From contig QUAH01000001.1 in the NCBI GenBank assembly GCA_003426165.1, positions 248,001 to 312,000 on the forward strand: a stretch of DNA of 64,000 nucleotides, read 5' to 3'. The stretch is from Candidatus Saccharicenans subterraneus. GTDB lineage: Bacteria > Acidobacteriota > Aminicenantia > Aminicenantales > Saccharicenantaceae. The position numbers were made by a program, and so were the translations under genes. Numbering within the stretch: position 1 is the first letter of the stretch; every line of letters begins with the position of its first letter. Positions 28,219 through 37,252 of this stretch are shown piece by piece. The notes beneath the pieces are model-generated. The model saw nothing but the letters and a program-made list of their open reading frames with translations. It did no database searches and was not told where the DNA came from.

Positions 28219-29100
28219 TTAAATATCAGTCGGACCGGGCTTCAATTTGTAATTCCTGTGCACGTAAACAAAGCCGAAGACTATGATCAGGGCCAGGATG
28301 GAGAAAACCACCAGGTCGCGCAGGGCGAAGGCCGGGTCGTGGCGGATGAACATCATCCAGCCCATGGCGTTGACGGCTAGGATCTGAGTGAAGAAAAAGC
28401 CGTAAAACATGTAGATCAGGGGATAGGCCCTGGCCGCCCTGGTCCAGAGAAGATAAACGCTCAGTAGTCCCAGCGGTATGGAAAAGCCCAGGTCAAATAC
28501 CCGGACCAGCCAGAAAGCCGTGGGCGCAATATCGTAGCCGCGGGTGGTGCCGGTCTTTATTACCTCAAGCACTTCCTTGATCCACATCCCGGCAAAGACC
28601 AGGAGGAACAGGACAAAAAGAATGGAATAGATGAGCAGGGACTTTTTCTTGAAGGTGCTGAACACATTCTTGGGGAAAACAGACAGGCAGTAGAGCATTA
28701 TCAGCAGGGCCGCAATCAGGATGAAAAGGAAGTAAAAGAAGTACCGCTCGTTGTTCCCCGAGTACCGGGGCGAGCTCCATTCCCAGCCGATGGTGTAACT
28801 TATGGCATAATAAATTAAAAACAACGGGGTGGCCAGCAGCAGGTATTTGGCCGTGCTCTTTCTTCTCAGCAGCAGGACGCCGCCGGCTATGAGTATGGAG
28901 GCCAGGACCACCAGGTTGACCAGGTCCTGCCCGATGAGCTGGTTATTTATGTCATCGGCCGTCTTGTATTTGATAGCCCCTGTTATGAGCGGGCCCATGA
29001 CCGCCAGGTAGATGAGGATGGCTCCAGCCAGGATGGCCACCAGCCCGATAAAAATCCTTTCGAACCCGGTCCCGAAGTCAATATATGAATGGTTGTTCAT
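28219..29100 (-). CDS. Unrecognised integral membrane protein (about 8 helices)
   Basis: I do not recognise this 293-residue protein. It has roughly eight hydrophobic segments (RIFIGLVAILAGAILIYLAV; LVNLVVLASILIAGGVLLL; YLLLATPLFLIYYAISY; FYFLFILIAALLIMLYCL and so on). Its loops are aromatic- and charge-rich (TIGWEWSSPRYSGNNERYF). There is no transporter or catalytic motif. Its start overlaps the stop of the upstream amidohydrolase by four bases (ATGA), so the two are translationally coupled and may work together. Confidence 0.65.
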   Translation of the reverse strand: MNNHSYIDFGTGFERIFIGLVAILAGAILIYLAVMGPLITGAIKYKTADDINNQLIGQDLVNLVVLASILIAGGVLLLRRKSTAKYLLLATPLFLIYYAISYTIGWEWSSPRYSGNNERYFFYFLFILIAALLIMLYCLSVFPKNVFSTFKKKSLLIYSILFVLFLLVFAGMWIKEVLEVIKTGTTRGYDIAPTAFWLVRVFDLGFSIPLGLLSVYLLWTRAARAYPLIYMFYGFFFTQILAVNAMGWMMFIRHDPAFALRDLVVFSILALIIVFGFVYVHRNYKLKPGPTDI

Positions 29101-30434
29101 ATGTTCTCCTTAAACCTGTAAATTTTGCCACGAAGGATGACCGTTTCCGGGCTGCCCAGGTTATCGAAGGACTTGAGCGGGTCGCCCTTTAATATCTGCA
29201 GGTCGGCGGCCTTGCCGGCTTCGATCGTTCCCAGCTCGTCTTCCAGGCCCAGGATGCGGGCCCCGTTTTTCGTGGCGCAGACTATGACCTCCATCGGGCT
29301 CATCCCCAGGCGCTGGAAATATTTCATCTCCTCGAAGTAAATCTGCGGGTAGAGCTCCCGGTACTCGCCGTTGGCATCGGTGCCGATGCCCATGACGATT
29401 TTCCTCTGGTAGGCCTTTTTGAATAGCGTCTCGTGCATGGCCATCGACCAGCCGCGTTTTTCTATGAGGAAGCGGCTGATGTCGTCGCGCTGGTAGCTGG
29501 CGTAGTAGGTGTAAAGGGTGGGGACGTCAAACACCCCGCGCTCGGCCATCAGGTCCAGCACATCGTCGGTCATTTCATTCCAGTGCTCGATGCATTCCAC
29601 CCCGGCCTCCACGGCTATCCTGGTCATGGTCGTCGGGATGGTATCGGAAAAACCGCCGCCATGGGCGGTGATGTGCAGGCCCAGCATTCTGGCTTCTTCC
29701 ACCGCGGCCCTGGCCTCTTCCAGGGTGAACTGCGGCGAGATCTTGATGTACTTGAAGCCGGCGGCGTACATCTGGCGCACGGCCTTCCGCCATTCCCAGG
29801 GGCCGTCAACGGCCATCGAGCCATGCATACCGTAGCCGTGGCCGCCGGTGATGGTGATGAGGTTGCCGCAGGGGTAAAGCCGGATGCTGTCGATGTAGCC
29901 GTTTCTCTGGGCCCGCAGCAGCGCCTGCATGGCTTCAACGTGCGAGCCAACGTCCCGGACCGCGGTCACGCCGCACCGCAGGTAGGTATTCATGAGCTGC
30001 AGGGCCCTCAGGGTGGCCAGGCTGTTTGAGTCGCGGTAGTATTCCAGGTCGGAAGTCTCCGATGACAGGTGGATGTGGCAGTCTATGAAGCCGGGCAATA
30101 TCCATTTGCCGGAAGCGTCAATTTTCTGGGCGTCCTTTGGAATCTTAACCTTACCGACCAGCCCGACTTCCTTGATTTTATCGCCTTCGATGAGGATAAC
30201 GGTGTTGGCCACCGGCTCTTTCCCCGTACCGTCGATGAGCGTTCCCCCGACCAACGCCACCAGCGGCTTTTCTTCAGGCGGGGTGGCCTTATTTTGGGCA
30301 GACAACAGAGTTATAGAGGAAAAAACTATGGCCATCAGCAAAACTGATTTGATAAGTAAGGAACCAGCTGGGATTAATAAGCCTCTTAATACCAATCTGA
30401 GTCCATTCATCTTAAAAGAAACATTGCCTGGCAT
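29097..30434 (-). CDS. Exported amidohydrolase (imidazolonepropionase-like)
   Basis: Amidohydrolase-superfamily enzyme with a Zn-type site. It has GFIDCHIHLSSETSD (HxH), metal-binding His in HITAHGGGF and ECIEHWNE, the closing Asp in GIGTDANGEYREL, and LGTIEAGKAADLQILKGDPL, typical of the imidazolonepropionase/prolidase-like group. It is preceded by a hydrophobic segment (LLIKSVLLMAIVFSSITLLSAQ), so it is probably exported, as is common for these relatives (peptide or amide hydrolysis). GGAGGCCCAA precedes the ATG at 30434; a start a few codons later (M9) is also possible. The downstream membrane protein gene overlaps by four bases. A short inverted repeat (GGTAT-N4-ATACC) lies just upstream, near 30460. 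Confidence 0.8.
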   Translation of the reverse strand: MPGNVSFKMNGLRLVLRGLLIPAGSLLIKSVLLMAIVFSSITLLSAQNKATPPEEKPLVALVGGTLIDGTGKEPVANTVILIEGDKIKEVGLVGKVKIPKDAQKIDASGKWILPGFIDCHIHLSSETSDLEYYRDSNSLATLRALQLMNTYLRCGVTAVRDVGSHVEAMQALLRAQRNGYIDSIRLYPCGNLITITGGHGYGMHGSMAVDGPWEWRKAVRQMYAAGFKYIKISPQFTLEEARAAVEEARMLGLHITAHGGGFSDTIPTTMTRIAVEAGVECIEHWNEMTDDVLDLMAERGVFDVPTLYTYYASYQRDDISRFLIEKRGWSMAMHETLFKKAYQRKIVMGIGTDANGEYRELYPQIYFEEMKYFQRLGMSPMEVIVCATKNGARILGLEDELGTIEAGKAADLQILKGDPLKSFDNLGSPETVILRGKIYRFKENI

Positions 30435-30561
30435 TTGGGCCTCCTAAAAAAGGTCTATCGGTATCGATATACCAATATCTTCCACTTGCCTCTATCAAGT
30501 CAACCAGAATGAGCGGGCGAAGCTGGTTCAGGTTTCCGGGGGGAGTGAGTTAGGGCCTTTT

Positions 30562-31566
30562 TCAAGGCAAAAATTCAGCAGTTACACCGGGTACCACCCA
30601 GTCGATGTGGACCGGGACCTCGTTCTGTCCGCCCATGCCCTTGCTGTTGCCGTTGGCGAAGTGTATGGAGCCATAAATTTTTTCGGCTACCAGGGTGTTC
30701 CAGCCTTTCTTCTGCACGTACTCTCCGGTGATGTTGGGGTTGGTGCCGATTCCCAGCTCGGCCAGTATGTCAAAATCTTTTCCCCCGAATATCAGGGGTA
30801 TGATTTCTTTGTCTATGTATTCCTGGGCTTCAAGAGTTTCTCCAAAAACCGCCACAAACCTTCCTCTTTCCACGAAGAATTTGGCCCGGTATTTTAAGGG
30901 GGCAGTGCCGCCCCAGCCGACCGGGACCGTGAAATATCCTTTGGAATTGCCCTCGTGAACCGGCACCACGTAGGCTTCGGCTCCCGGCAGGTTGCCGAAT
31001 TTCCCGGGTTTGGTCAGCACCCCGCTGGAGACATGGACGAGCGTCGGGTCTATTTCCACGGTTATGTCGGTGTCTTCGGCCAGCACCCGGACGTAGCGGC
31101 AATTTCTCAATTTTTCGGCCTGGGCCTCGGTCTGCTGGTGGAGCAGGCTGTAATCCACGTCCATGGGACCGCCCTCTTCATACATTTCCAGGGTAAACCC
31201 GGGCATGCTGGCTACCCGGGAGCCTTTATCGGTCTGGGCTTTGCGGAAAGCGGTGTGGGTCAAGGAAAAAACAGTGGGCATGAAGATAATTTCCCTGAAG
31301 CCGATTTTTTCGTAAAGGTCCGGCGTGGCATCAACGCCGCTCCGGGCTTCTTGCAGCACATAACTGAGAAGCTCAACATCCACGCCGGCCCGCTTGAATA
31401 CCTCGTACATCGTATGGCACAGGGCCGTGGCCAGTTCAAACTTGCGGAGATGCTTTTCTTCGAACGCAGGGTTCCAGGCCTGCATCACGATGGCCACCTT
31501 TTCCCCATCTTTATAGCCCATGTTGACCTCGAGAGAATTCAGTATGGCCTGTTCAATCTTGTTCAT
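30562..31566 (-). CDS. M29-family aminopeptidase (aminopeptidase T-like)
   Basis: Metallo-aminopeptidase related to AmpS/aminopeptidase T (M29, COG2309), or to 2,5-dihydroxypyridine dioxygenase-type relatives of the same fold. The C-terminal metal site is visible: GIGTNPNITGEYV, EKIYGSIHFANGNSKGMGG and NEVPVHIDWV (His and Asp ligands). The N-terminal half is an alpha/beta domain without clear motifs. At 334 residues it is slightly short of classical M29 members (~400). The gene is probably monocistronic; the 127 bases to the next gene carry nothing obvious. Confidence 0.75.
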   Translation of the reverse strand: MNKIEQAILNSLEVNMGYKDGEKVAIVMQAWNPAFEEKHLRKFELATALCHTMYEVFKRAGVDVELLSYVLQEARSGVDATPDLYEKIGFREIIFMPTVFSLTHTAFRKAQTDKGSRVASMPGFTLEMYEEGGPMDVDYSLLHQQTEAQAEKLRNCRYVRVLAEDTDITVEIDPTLVHVSSGVLTKPGKFGNLPGAEAYVVPVHEGNSKGYFTVPVGWGGTAPLKYRAKFFVERGRFVAVFGETLEAQEYIDKEIIPLIFGGKDFDILAELGIGTNPNITGEYVQKKGWNTLVAEKIYGSIHFANGNSKGMGGQNEVPVHIDWVVPGVTAEFLP

Positions 31567-31751
31567 GACCCCTCCTTATTCAATTGTCACAGGTATTTTA
31601 TCAGGATTCGGTCTTATATGGGCAGCAGATTTTAGCCCTGGACCAAAAATAAAAAAAATTATCTTTGGAGAATTCAGGCGATCTGGCTTGACAGGCGTCG
31701 GCGGCCCGGGGTATCAATGGGGGAGGCAAAGCTGCTCTGAAGGAGGTTCCC

Positions 31752-32282
31752 ATGAAATCGATTCGATTGTTAATTATAATCCTGGTGATTTTTGCGGCTG
31801 GAGTGGTCTGGGGAAGAATTTCGCGGGGAACGCCCGCCGGGCCCCTGGGCACTGACCAGGTTGTCCAGGTTGGAATCGTGGTAAAGGATATCGAGAAGGC
31901 TTCCCGGGCTTACGCGGAAATTCTTGGCCTGGATGTTCCTCAATGGTTCCTGACCGACACGGTTGATAAAGCTCACACCGAATTCAGGGGCAAACCCTCG
32001 GAAGCCCGGGCCAAGCTGGCCTTCTTCCAGCTCAAGAACATCACCATTGAGTTGATCGAGCCGGTCGGGGGGCCAAGCACCTGGCGCGAGTTCCTTGACC
32101 AGCATGGCGAAGGTGTCCATCACCTGGCCTTTGAGGTTAAAGGGATGGATGAGAAACTCAAGCTGCTGGCAGGGCTTGGCATCCCGCTTATTCAGAAAGG
32201 CGATTATGAAGGCGGCCGCTATGCCTATGTGGACGGCACCAGGAGCCTGGCCGTCATCCTGGAACTCCTGGAGAACTTCTGA
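31752..32282 (+). CDS. Membrane-anchored VOC-family (glyoxalase-like) protein
   Basis: Glyoxalase/methylmalonyl-CoA epimerase superfamily. The N-terminus (SIRLLIIILVIFAAGVVWG) is a membrane anchor or uncleaved signal. The VOC module runs from about residue 36 to 175. Candidate metal ligands are Gln in DQVVQVGIVV (where epimerases have His, while human glyoxalase I has Gln), Glu in TIELIEP, His in HHLAFEV and Glu near VILELLE. GAAGGAGG precedes the ATG. The anchor suggests a periplasmic location and the substrate is unknown. The transcript is likely monocistronic. Confidence 0.75.
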   Translation: MKSIRLLIIILVIFAAGVVWGRISRGTPAGPLGTDQVVQVGIVVKDIEKASRAYAEILGLDVPQWFLTDTVDKAHTEFRGKPSEARAKLAFFQLKNITIELIEPVGGPSTWREFLDQHGEGVHHLAFEVKGMDEKLKLLAGLGIPLIQKGDYEGGRYAYVDGTRSLAVILELLENF

Positions 32283-32523
32283 AAATTTAATTAATGACAA
32301 TTCCGGTCGGGCAACTTAAATGAGCAAGCGCATTTTCTGAACTCATCTTCATAGTTTGAAATTTGAGTGAGTTCCGGATGAGTTATACTCGGGGCAGTTG
32401 CCTAGGGTCAAAGGATACATAGAGCGTTTTTCAGCTTACCAATCGGCAAGAATTGATTTATGCTGGTTTTTGCCTTATAAATTTAGGGAATATGTTTTTT
32501 GTAAAAGCCTTTTGGGGGACATG

Positions 32524-33606
32524 ATGAAAATAGCCATTACCGCTGATGCCCATCTGCGCGGACGGCTGGAAACGCCCGAACGTTACGTCGCGCTGGAGAA
32601 TATTTTTGAACAGTGCCAGAAAGAAGACGTGAAGAAGGTCCTCATCCTGGGCGACCTTTTTGACCGGGATTTCAATAACTACCACGATCTTGATGAGCTC
32701 TGCTCCGTATATGAAGAACTTCAGATTACTATGCTGCCGGGAAATCACGACCGCGGGCTTAAAAGAAAGTTTTTCACAGCCAGAAATATAAGGGTCATCG
32801 AGGAACCGCTTCTGGAAAAAGTGAATGCCCGGCTGAATTTCCTCTTTTTCCCCTATGAGGCGGAAACCAGTCTGGATGAGGCTCTGGCCACCTTTGCGAA
32901 AAAAAACCGGGTTGAAGGTAGATTTGTTCTTTTCGGCCACGGCGACTGGCTTTCCGGTATGCGTCAGCCCAATGCCTACGAAGGAGGTTTCTACATGCCC
33001 CTGAGCCGGCGCGCCCTGGAAAAGTTCAATCCGCTTCGTGCTTTTCTGGGGCACATTCACCAGACGGACTTCGGCGCCGACAGAATGACCGCGGTGGTCT
33101 ATCCGGGTTCGCCCTGCGGACTGGATATTAATGAGACGGGCCGGCGGAGATTTCTGCTTTACGACACCGAAGATAATAGGCTGGAAAGCCGCTATGTGGA
33201 TACACAGGTGCTTTATTTCAAAGAAACCCTGCTGGCCATGCCTGTGGAGGATGAAATTTCCCGGCTCCAGGGTTTGATTAAAAAAATGGTTGAAGGCTGG
33301 GAACTCACTGGAACCGACCTTCAAAAAGTGAGGCTGCGTCTGGCGGTCAGGGGCTTCACCAGAGACAAGAAAACCCTATCGCAATTTGTCCGGCAGGAAA
33401 TAGCCGGGTACGGTATCGCTTTTTACGATCCTGAAGGGCCGGATTTTTCTGACCTAAGGATAACCTCGGATGAATCTGAGACGAGGCTTGTTATTTTCAA
33501 GAGTTTTCAGGAAAAACTCAAGGAGGTCGATTTAAGCCGCTTTCATGCCACGTCGAATGAGATTCTGGAAGAAGCCATGCAGGTAATCTGGGGGGTGAAG
33601 AAATGA
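32524..33606 (+). CDS. SbcD/Mre11-like (YhaO-like) DNA repair phosphoesterase
   Basis: Metallophosphoesterase nuclease of the Mre11/SbcD/YhaO type. It shows KIAITADAHLRG (the D-x-H block), GDLFDRD (metal block), MLPGNHDRG (GNHD), FGHGDW, and FLGHIHQTD (GHxH). The C-terminal ~120 residues match the capping region of these exonucleases. It should form a complex with the adjacent ATPase, which overlaps it by four bases. GGGGGA precedes two tandem ATGs at 32521 and 32524; I prefer the second for spacing. The longer upstream frame is unlikely. Base composition is a little less GC-rich than the flanking chromosome. Confidence 0.85.
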   Translation: MKIAITADAHLRGRLETPERYVALENIFEQCQKEDVKKVLILGDLFDRDFNNYHDLDELCSVYEELQITMLPGNHDRGLKRKFFTARNIRVIEEPLLEKVNARLNFLFFPYEAETSLDEALATFAKKNRVEGRFVLFGHGDWLSGMRQPNAYEGGFYMPLSRRALEKFNPLRAFLGHIHQTDFGADRMTAVVYPGSPCGLDINETGRRRFLLYDTEDNRLESRYVDTQVLYFKETLLAMPVEDEISRLQGLIKKMVEGWELTGTDLQKVRLRLAVRGFTRDKKTLSQFVRQEIAGYGIAFYDPEGPDFSDLRITSDESETRLVIFKSFQEKLKEVDLSRFHATSNEILEEAMQVIWGVKK

Positions 33607-36302
33607 GCCTGCGGATAAGTGAAATTCATATCACCGAATGCGGGCCTCTGGCCAGGCAGTCGTGGAAGGGACTGGAAAACAAAAATCTGGTACTCGTCTA
33701 CGGGAAAAACGAGTCCGGAAAGTCTTTTCTAATTGATTTGCTTATTAACTCGCTTTTCAGGAACAAGAAATCCTGGGGTTATCTGCGCCAGGGGGTTAAC
33801 GGAAAAATAATACTCACCGGAACATTAGCAGGTTCTGATGAAGGAACTTCCTCTCGCCTGGAATTCAGTCCTCAGGGCAGGTCAAAAATCAAGCTGGAAG
33901 ATTACCTGGAAAAACTTCCTGGCACCGGGCTTCCACCGGAGCTGACCAGGCTGCTGGTGGTTCGGGCCGGTGAGGTGGAAATTGAACGCGGTGAACACGG
34001 GTTAACGGTGGATTTTCTGAAAAATCTTTTTTCGCAGAAAAAGATTCTGAGCGAAATAGAAAGAGAAATCGGAGAGACGATAAAAAACGCGGAAATTCTG
34101 GAGAATGAGGGACTGATTAATATCGGCACTCGAGGCAGGGAAGCCCAGGATTATCAGGGGGCGCAACGCAATCTGAAGCAGCTTGAAGAACTGAAGCAGG
34201 CAATTGGTGAAAGTTTTGAGCTGGCAGAGCTGAAAACACTTCAGGATAGAAAGAAAGAACTTGAGGAAAAAAGAAACAGATTGGAAATGGCCCGGCGTCA
34301 TCAGGCCTTTCTGCTGTCCCGGGAGATAGAAAAAATAAAAGAAGAACTCGAACATTTTCCGGATGAAGAAGAAATATCATTAGTTAAAAAACGAATTGAT
34401 GAATTCAAGCAGAAAAACCGGGAAGCGGCGCAATTTGCTTATCAGGTTAGAAAGCTGGAGGAAGAGCTGGCGACCAGGGAAACAGTCGAGCAGGAGCTGG
34501 GGCTTCAGGAAAAAGCCCGGGCTTATCAGGCACAGCTGCTTTCTTATGAGAAAAAAAAGAAACAGGAAGAGCTGAAAATAACAGAAGAAAAACTGGATCA
34601 GCTGGAAGAGCTTTACCGGAGATACCGGGAAAAAATTCTTTTAATAAAGGAGAAAGAGAAAGATCTTGAAAATAAGAAATCCTTGGCCGAAGAATATCAC
34701 TGGCTCAAGTCGGCAAGGGATAATTTTTTGAAATACAGAGAGGTTAAAAAACCACCTTTGCCCGTGCGGATGGCTCTGATTGCCAGCTCATTTATGGCCC
34801 TGGTCGCAGTGATTCTGCTTCTGCTTCAAAAAACAGTACCGGCCCGGCCCTTGTTTGTTTTAGCTCTGCTCGGAATGATTTACGCTACCTGGCAGAGCTT
34901 CCGTTCCAGAGAAGACCGGTCTATTGAGCGCGAGAGGCAGATGCTTGAGGAAGAATTTCGAAAAAGATATGGCCAGGAGTTGAGGTCGCTGGCGGACCTG
35001 GAGGCCAGGGAAAGTGAAGTGGAAAAGGAGTTTTACAGGTTTGAATCGGCCAGAGATCAACTTGAACAGTTAAAAAATGAAGGCCGGCTGATTCTGGTTG
35101 ACCTGGGTTTGCTTCTGAAGGAGACGCTTGCTTATCAGGAGCTGGGGGAAAGAATTGATGAGGTTGAAAAAGTCCTGGCTGAAAGCAGGGAGAGGTCGGC
35201 ACGCCTCAAGCAGGAACTTGAAGAAATTTCCTCCTCCCTTTCGAAACTCGATGTCGCCGAAAAGGACTATGAATATGAAAATCCCGGCGTTGAATTCAAC
35301 CGGGAAAGGCTTGAACAGCTCAAAATGAAAATGGATAGACTCGCCCAGCGCGAGGCGGAGAAACTGCATTACGCCACAAAGCTTGAAGGAATAAACCTGG
35401 AGCTTTCCGACCTCGAGGCAGAGATTGCCCGCTGGTTTGAGCAGAAATTTGAGGAAAAGATCGAGCCAGAGTCCTGGGAAAAAAGATTGCAGAGAATCGA
35501 AAAGGAGAGAAAAAGGCGGGAAGACATCCTCTCCAGCAGAAGCGGTGAACTTAAAGGGCTGGGAATTTCTGAGAAGGATTATCTGGCTGAAGACCCGGGT
35601 GAGACCTATCAGCCGGAGAAGGTCAGGCAGCTCGAAATAGAACTGGAAGATATTTCCGGCAGAATATCAGAAGCTGATGGCAGATTACAAAATTTAAGAA
35701 AAGAAATAGCCATTCTGACTGGCTGCGATTCTTCGGCTTCCTGGAACATCCTGCTTGAAGTTCTGTTCCGGAAAATAGAAGAGACCGAGAAACAGCTCGG
35801 CGATGCCGAAGCAAAGCTGATTTCACGGATTCTGCTCTCCCGGGTTATAAGAGAGCTTGACCGTGAAGAGACGGAGAAAATTGAGGAAATTCTGCATTCA
35901 CCTGAAGTCGGGGAGATGCTCCACCGTCTGACCGGAAGATACAGAGAAATTTACCCGAAGCAGACGGCGGATGAAAAGGACAGAGCTCTCTGGGTTTCTG
36001 ATGGGGTCAATGAATTTTCCCTGGCTGACCTGAGCACTGGCGCGCGGGAGCAGGTGCTGCTGGCTCTGCGTATCGCTTTCATAAAGAAGCTGCTGCGGAG
36101 CCAGAGCTGTTTTCTGGTGCTGGATGATGCCTTCCAGCACACCGATTACGACCGCCGGCCGCTTCTGGTGGACAGCCTGCTTGAGCTGGCGAGCTCTGGC
36201 TGGCAGATTTTCTACCTGACCATGGACGACCACATCCGGGATTTATTCCAATCCCGTACCCTCCAGCTTGACGACAGATATCATTTCATCGAGCTTGGCT
36301 GA
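33603..36302 (+). CDS. SbcC/Rad50-like ATPase with internal membrane segments (YhaN-like)
   Basis: ABC-type ATPase partner of the preceding nuclease. Walker A is GKNESGKS (residues 34-41), the signature-like stretch is LADLSTGAREQVLLAL, and Walker B is CFLVLDDAF (D841-D842). Between them lie two long Glu/Lys-rich coiled coils. The middle (about residues 388-432) contains two hydrophobic helices, MALIASSFMALVAVILLLL and LFVLALLGMIYATW, a feature of YhaN-like proteins that suggests membrane association. No CxxC zinc hook is present. The start overlaps the nuclease stop as ATGA. Together the pair resembles Bacillus YhaO-YhaN, which act in DNA end processing or repair. Confidence 0.85.
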   Translation: MSLRISEIHITECGPLARQSWKGLENKNLVLVYGKNESGKSFLIDLLINSLFRNKKSWGYLRQGVNGKIILTGTLAGSDEGTSSRLEFSPQGRSKIKLEDYLEKLPGTGLPPELTRLLVVRAGEVEIERGEHGLTVDFLKNLFSQKKILSEIEREIGETIKNAEILENEGLINIGTRGREAQDYQGAQRNLKQLEELKQAIGESFELAELKTLQDRKKELEEKRNRLEMARRHQAFLLSREIEKIKEELEHFPDEEEISLVKKRIDEFKQKNREAAQFAYQVRKLEEELATRETVEQELGLQEKARAYQAQLLSYEKKKKQEELKITEEKLDQLEELYRRYREKILLIKEKEKDLENKKSLAEEYHWLKSARDNFLKYREVKKPPLPVRMALIASSFMALVAVILLLLQKTVPARPLFVLALLGMIYATWQSFRSREDRSIERERQMLEEEFRKRYGQELRSLADLEARESEVEKEFYRFESARDQLEQLKNEGRLILVDLGLLLKETLAYQELGERIDEVEKVLAESRERSARLKQELEEISSSLSKLDVAEKDYEYENPGVEFNRERLEQLKMKMDRLAQREAEKLHYATKLEGINLELSDLEAEIARWFEQKFEEKIEPESWEKRLQRIEKERKRREDILSSRSGELKGLGISEKDYLAEDPGETYQPEKVRQLEIELEDISGRISEADGRLQNLRKEIAILTGCDSSASWNILLEVLFRKIEETEKQLGDAEAKLISRILLSRVIRELDREETEKIEEILHSPEVGEMLHRLTGRYREIYPKQTADEKDRALWVSDGVNEFSLADLSTGAREQVLLALRIAFIKKLLRSQSCFLVLDDAFQHTDYDRRPLLVDSLLELASSGWQIFYLTMDDHIRDLFQSRTLQLDDRYHFIELG

Positions 36303-36326
36303 TAATTTTTTATTGTTTATGCATAC

Positions 36327-36356
36327 TTGACCATAAAAAAATACTTGAAATATAAA
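36327..36356 (+). promoter_or_regulatory. Promoter of the AbiE operon, within a tandem repeat
   Basis: TTGACC (36327-36332), an 18-base spacer and TATAAA (36351-36356). The octamer ATACTTGA occurs at 36323-36330 and again at 36341-36348, an exact 18-base period, with similar A-rich tails, so the -35 and the spacer lie in a tandem repeat. AbiEi antitoxins autorepress by binding upstream repeats, so this may be the operator. Confidence 0.55.
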
Positions 36357-36413
36357 AAAATTTGTTTTTTAATTATATCGAAATGCAAAATAATTACCTG
36401 CCAGGGAATAATG

Positions 36414-37250
36414 ATGCCACGACATAAAGAAAAAAATAAATTTTTACATAAAAGTTTAGGTCCTAAAAGTGCATTATTGATCCAAAATTTAAGCAAGTTA
36501 GGGCTTACAGTCTTTACCAAAAAGGATGCTCTAAACTTGGTTAATTATGATGAAAACAGCCTAAACAAAATTCTCCATAATTTAGTAAAAAAGGGGTGGC
36601 TAAGGCGTATTGAGAAAGGCAAATACATGTTGGTCCCCATGGAAGTTGATTCGACAGAAGCATACACTGAAAGTCATTACGTTATAGCTTCCAAACTAGT
36701 GAATCCCTATTATATTGGTTACTGGAGTGCACTTCATTTTCATGGTTTGACGGAACAACTATTAAATACAATATTCGTAGTTTCGACAAAAAGAAAAGAT
36801 GGGTTTATGTATTCTGGGGTTCATTTTAAATTTGTAAAGGTAAAGGCGGATATTTTTTTTGGTTTTGTTGAGTTTAAAATTAATAATGTGAAAGTTAATT
36901 TTTCTGATAAAGAGAAGACAATTGTTGATTGTCTGGCCCGTCCAGAATATTGCGGGGGTATTCAGGAAATAGTAAAGGCTTTATGGAAGGCAAGAGAGGA
37001 ATTAAATTACGAGAAAATTATAGATTATGCCAGAAGAATGGAAAACTCAGCCATTATTAAGAGACTGGGTTATTTGCTTGAAAGGCTCGATCTGAGCAAT
37101 AAAGCAGATTTTAAATATTTGAAAGGGGCAATAAAGAAGGGTTATTCTCTCCTTGATCCTCTTCTGCCCCAGAAGGGAGGATTTAATTCAGAATGGAATC
37201 TTTTAATAAATGTACCAGAGGAAGATCTTATGTCTATTAAGAAAGTGTGA
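36414..37250 (+). CDS. abiEi: AbiEi-type antitoxin / transcriptional repressor
   Basis: Antitoxin of a type IV toxin-antitoxin (AbiE) system. An N-terminal winged helix (about residues 20-68: FTKKDALNLVNYDENSLNKILHNLVKKGWLRRIEKGKYML) binds the operon's own promoter. The C-terminal domain contains YYIGYWSALHFHGLTEQ and the NFSDKEKTIVDCLARPEYCGG block typical of AbiEi. The start is one of two tandem ATGs (36411, 36414); AGGGA is spaced 6 bases from the second. Strongly AT-rich (Lys, Ile, Asn codons ending in A or T), unlike the GC-rich chromosome. Its stop is 2 bases before the AbiEii start, or overlaps an alternative GTG start at 37247. Confidence 0.85.
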   Translation: MPRHKEKNKFLHKSLGPKSALLIQNLSKLGLTVFTKKDALNLVNYDENSLNKILHNLVKKGWLRRIEKGKYMLVPMEVDSTEAYTESHYVIASKLVNPYYIGYWSALHFHGLTEQLLNTIFVVSTKRKDGFMYSGVHFKFVKVKADIFFGFVEFKINNVKVNFSDKEKTIVDCLARPEYCGGIQEIVKALWKAREELNYEKIIDYARRMENSAIIKRLGYLLERLDLSNKADFKYLKGAIKKGYSLLDPLLPQKGGFNSEWNLLINVPEEDLMSIKKV

Positions 37251-37252
37251 AT

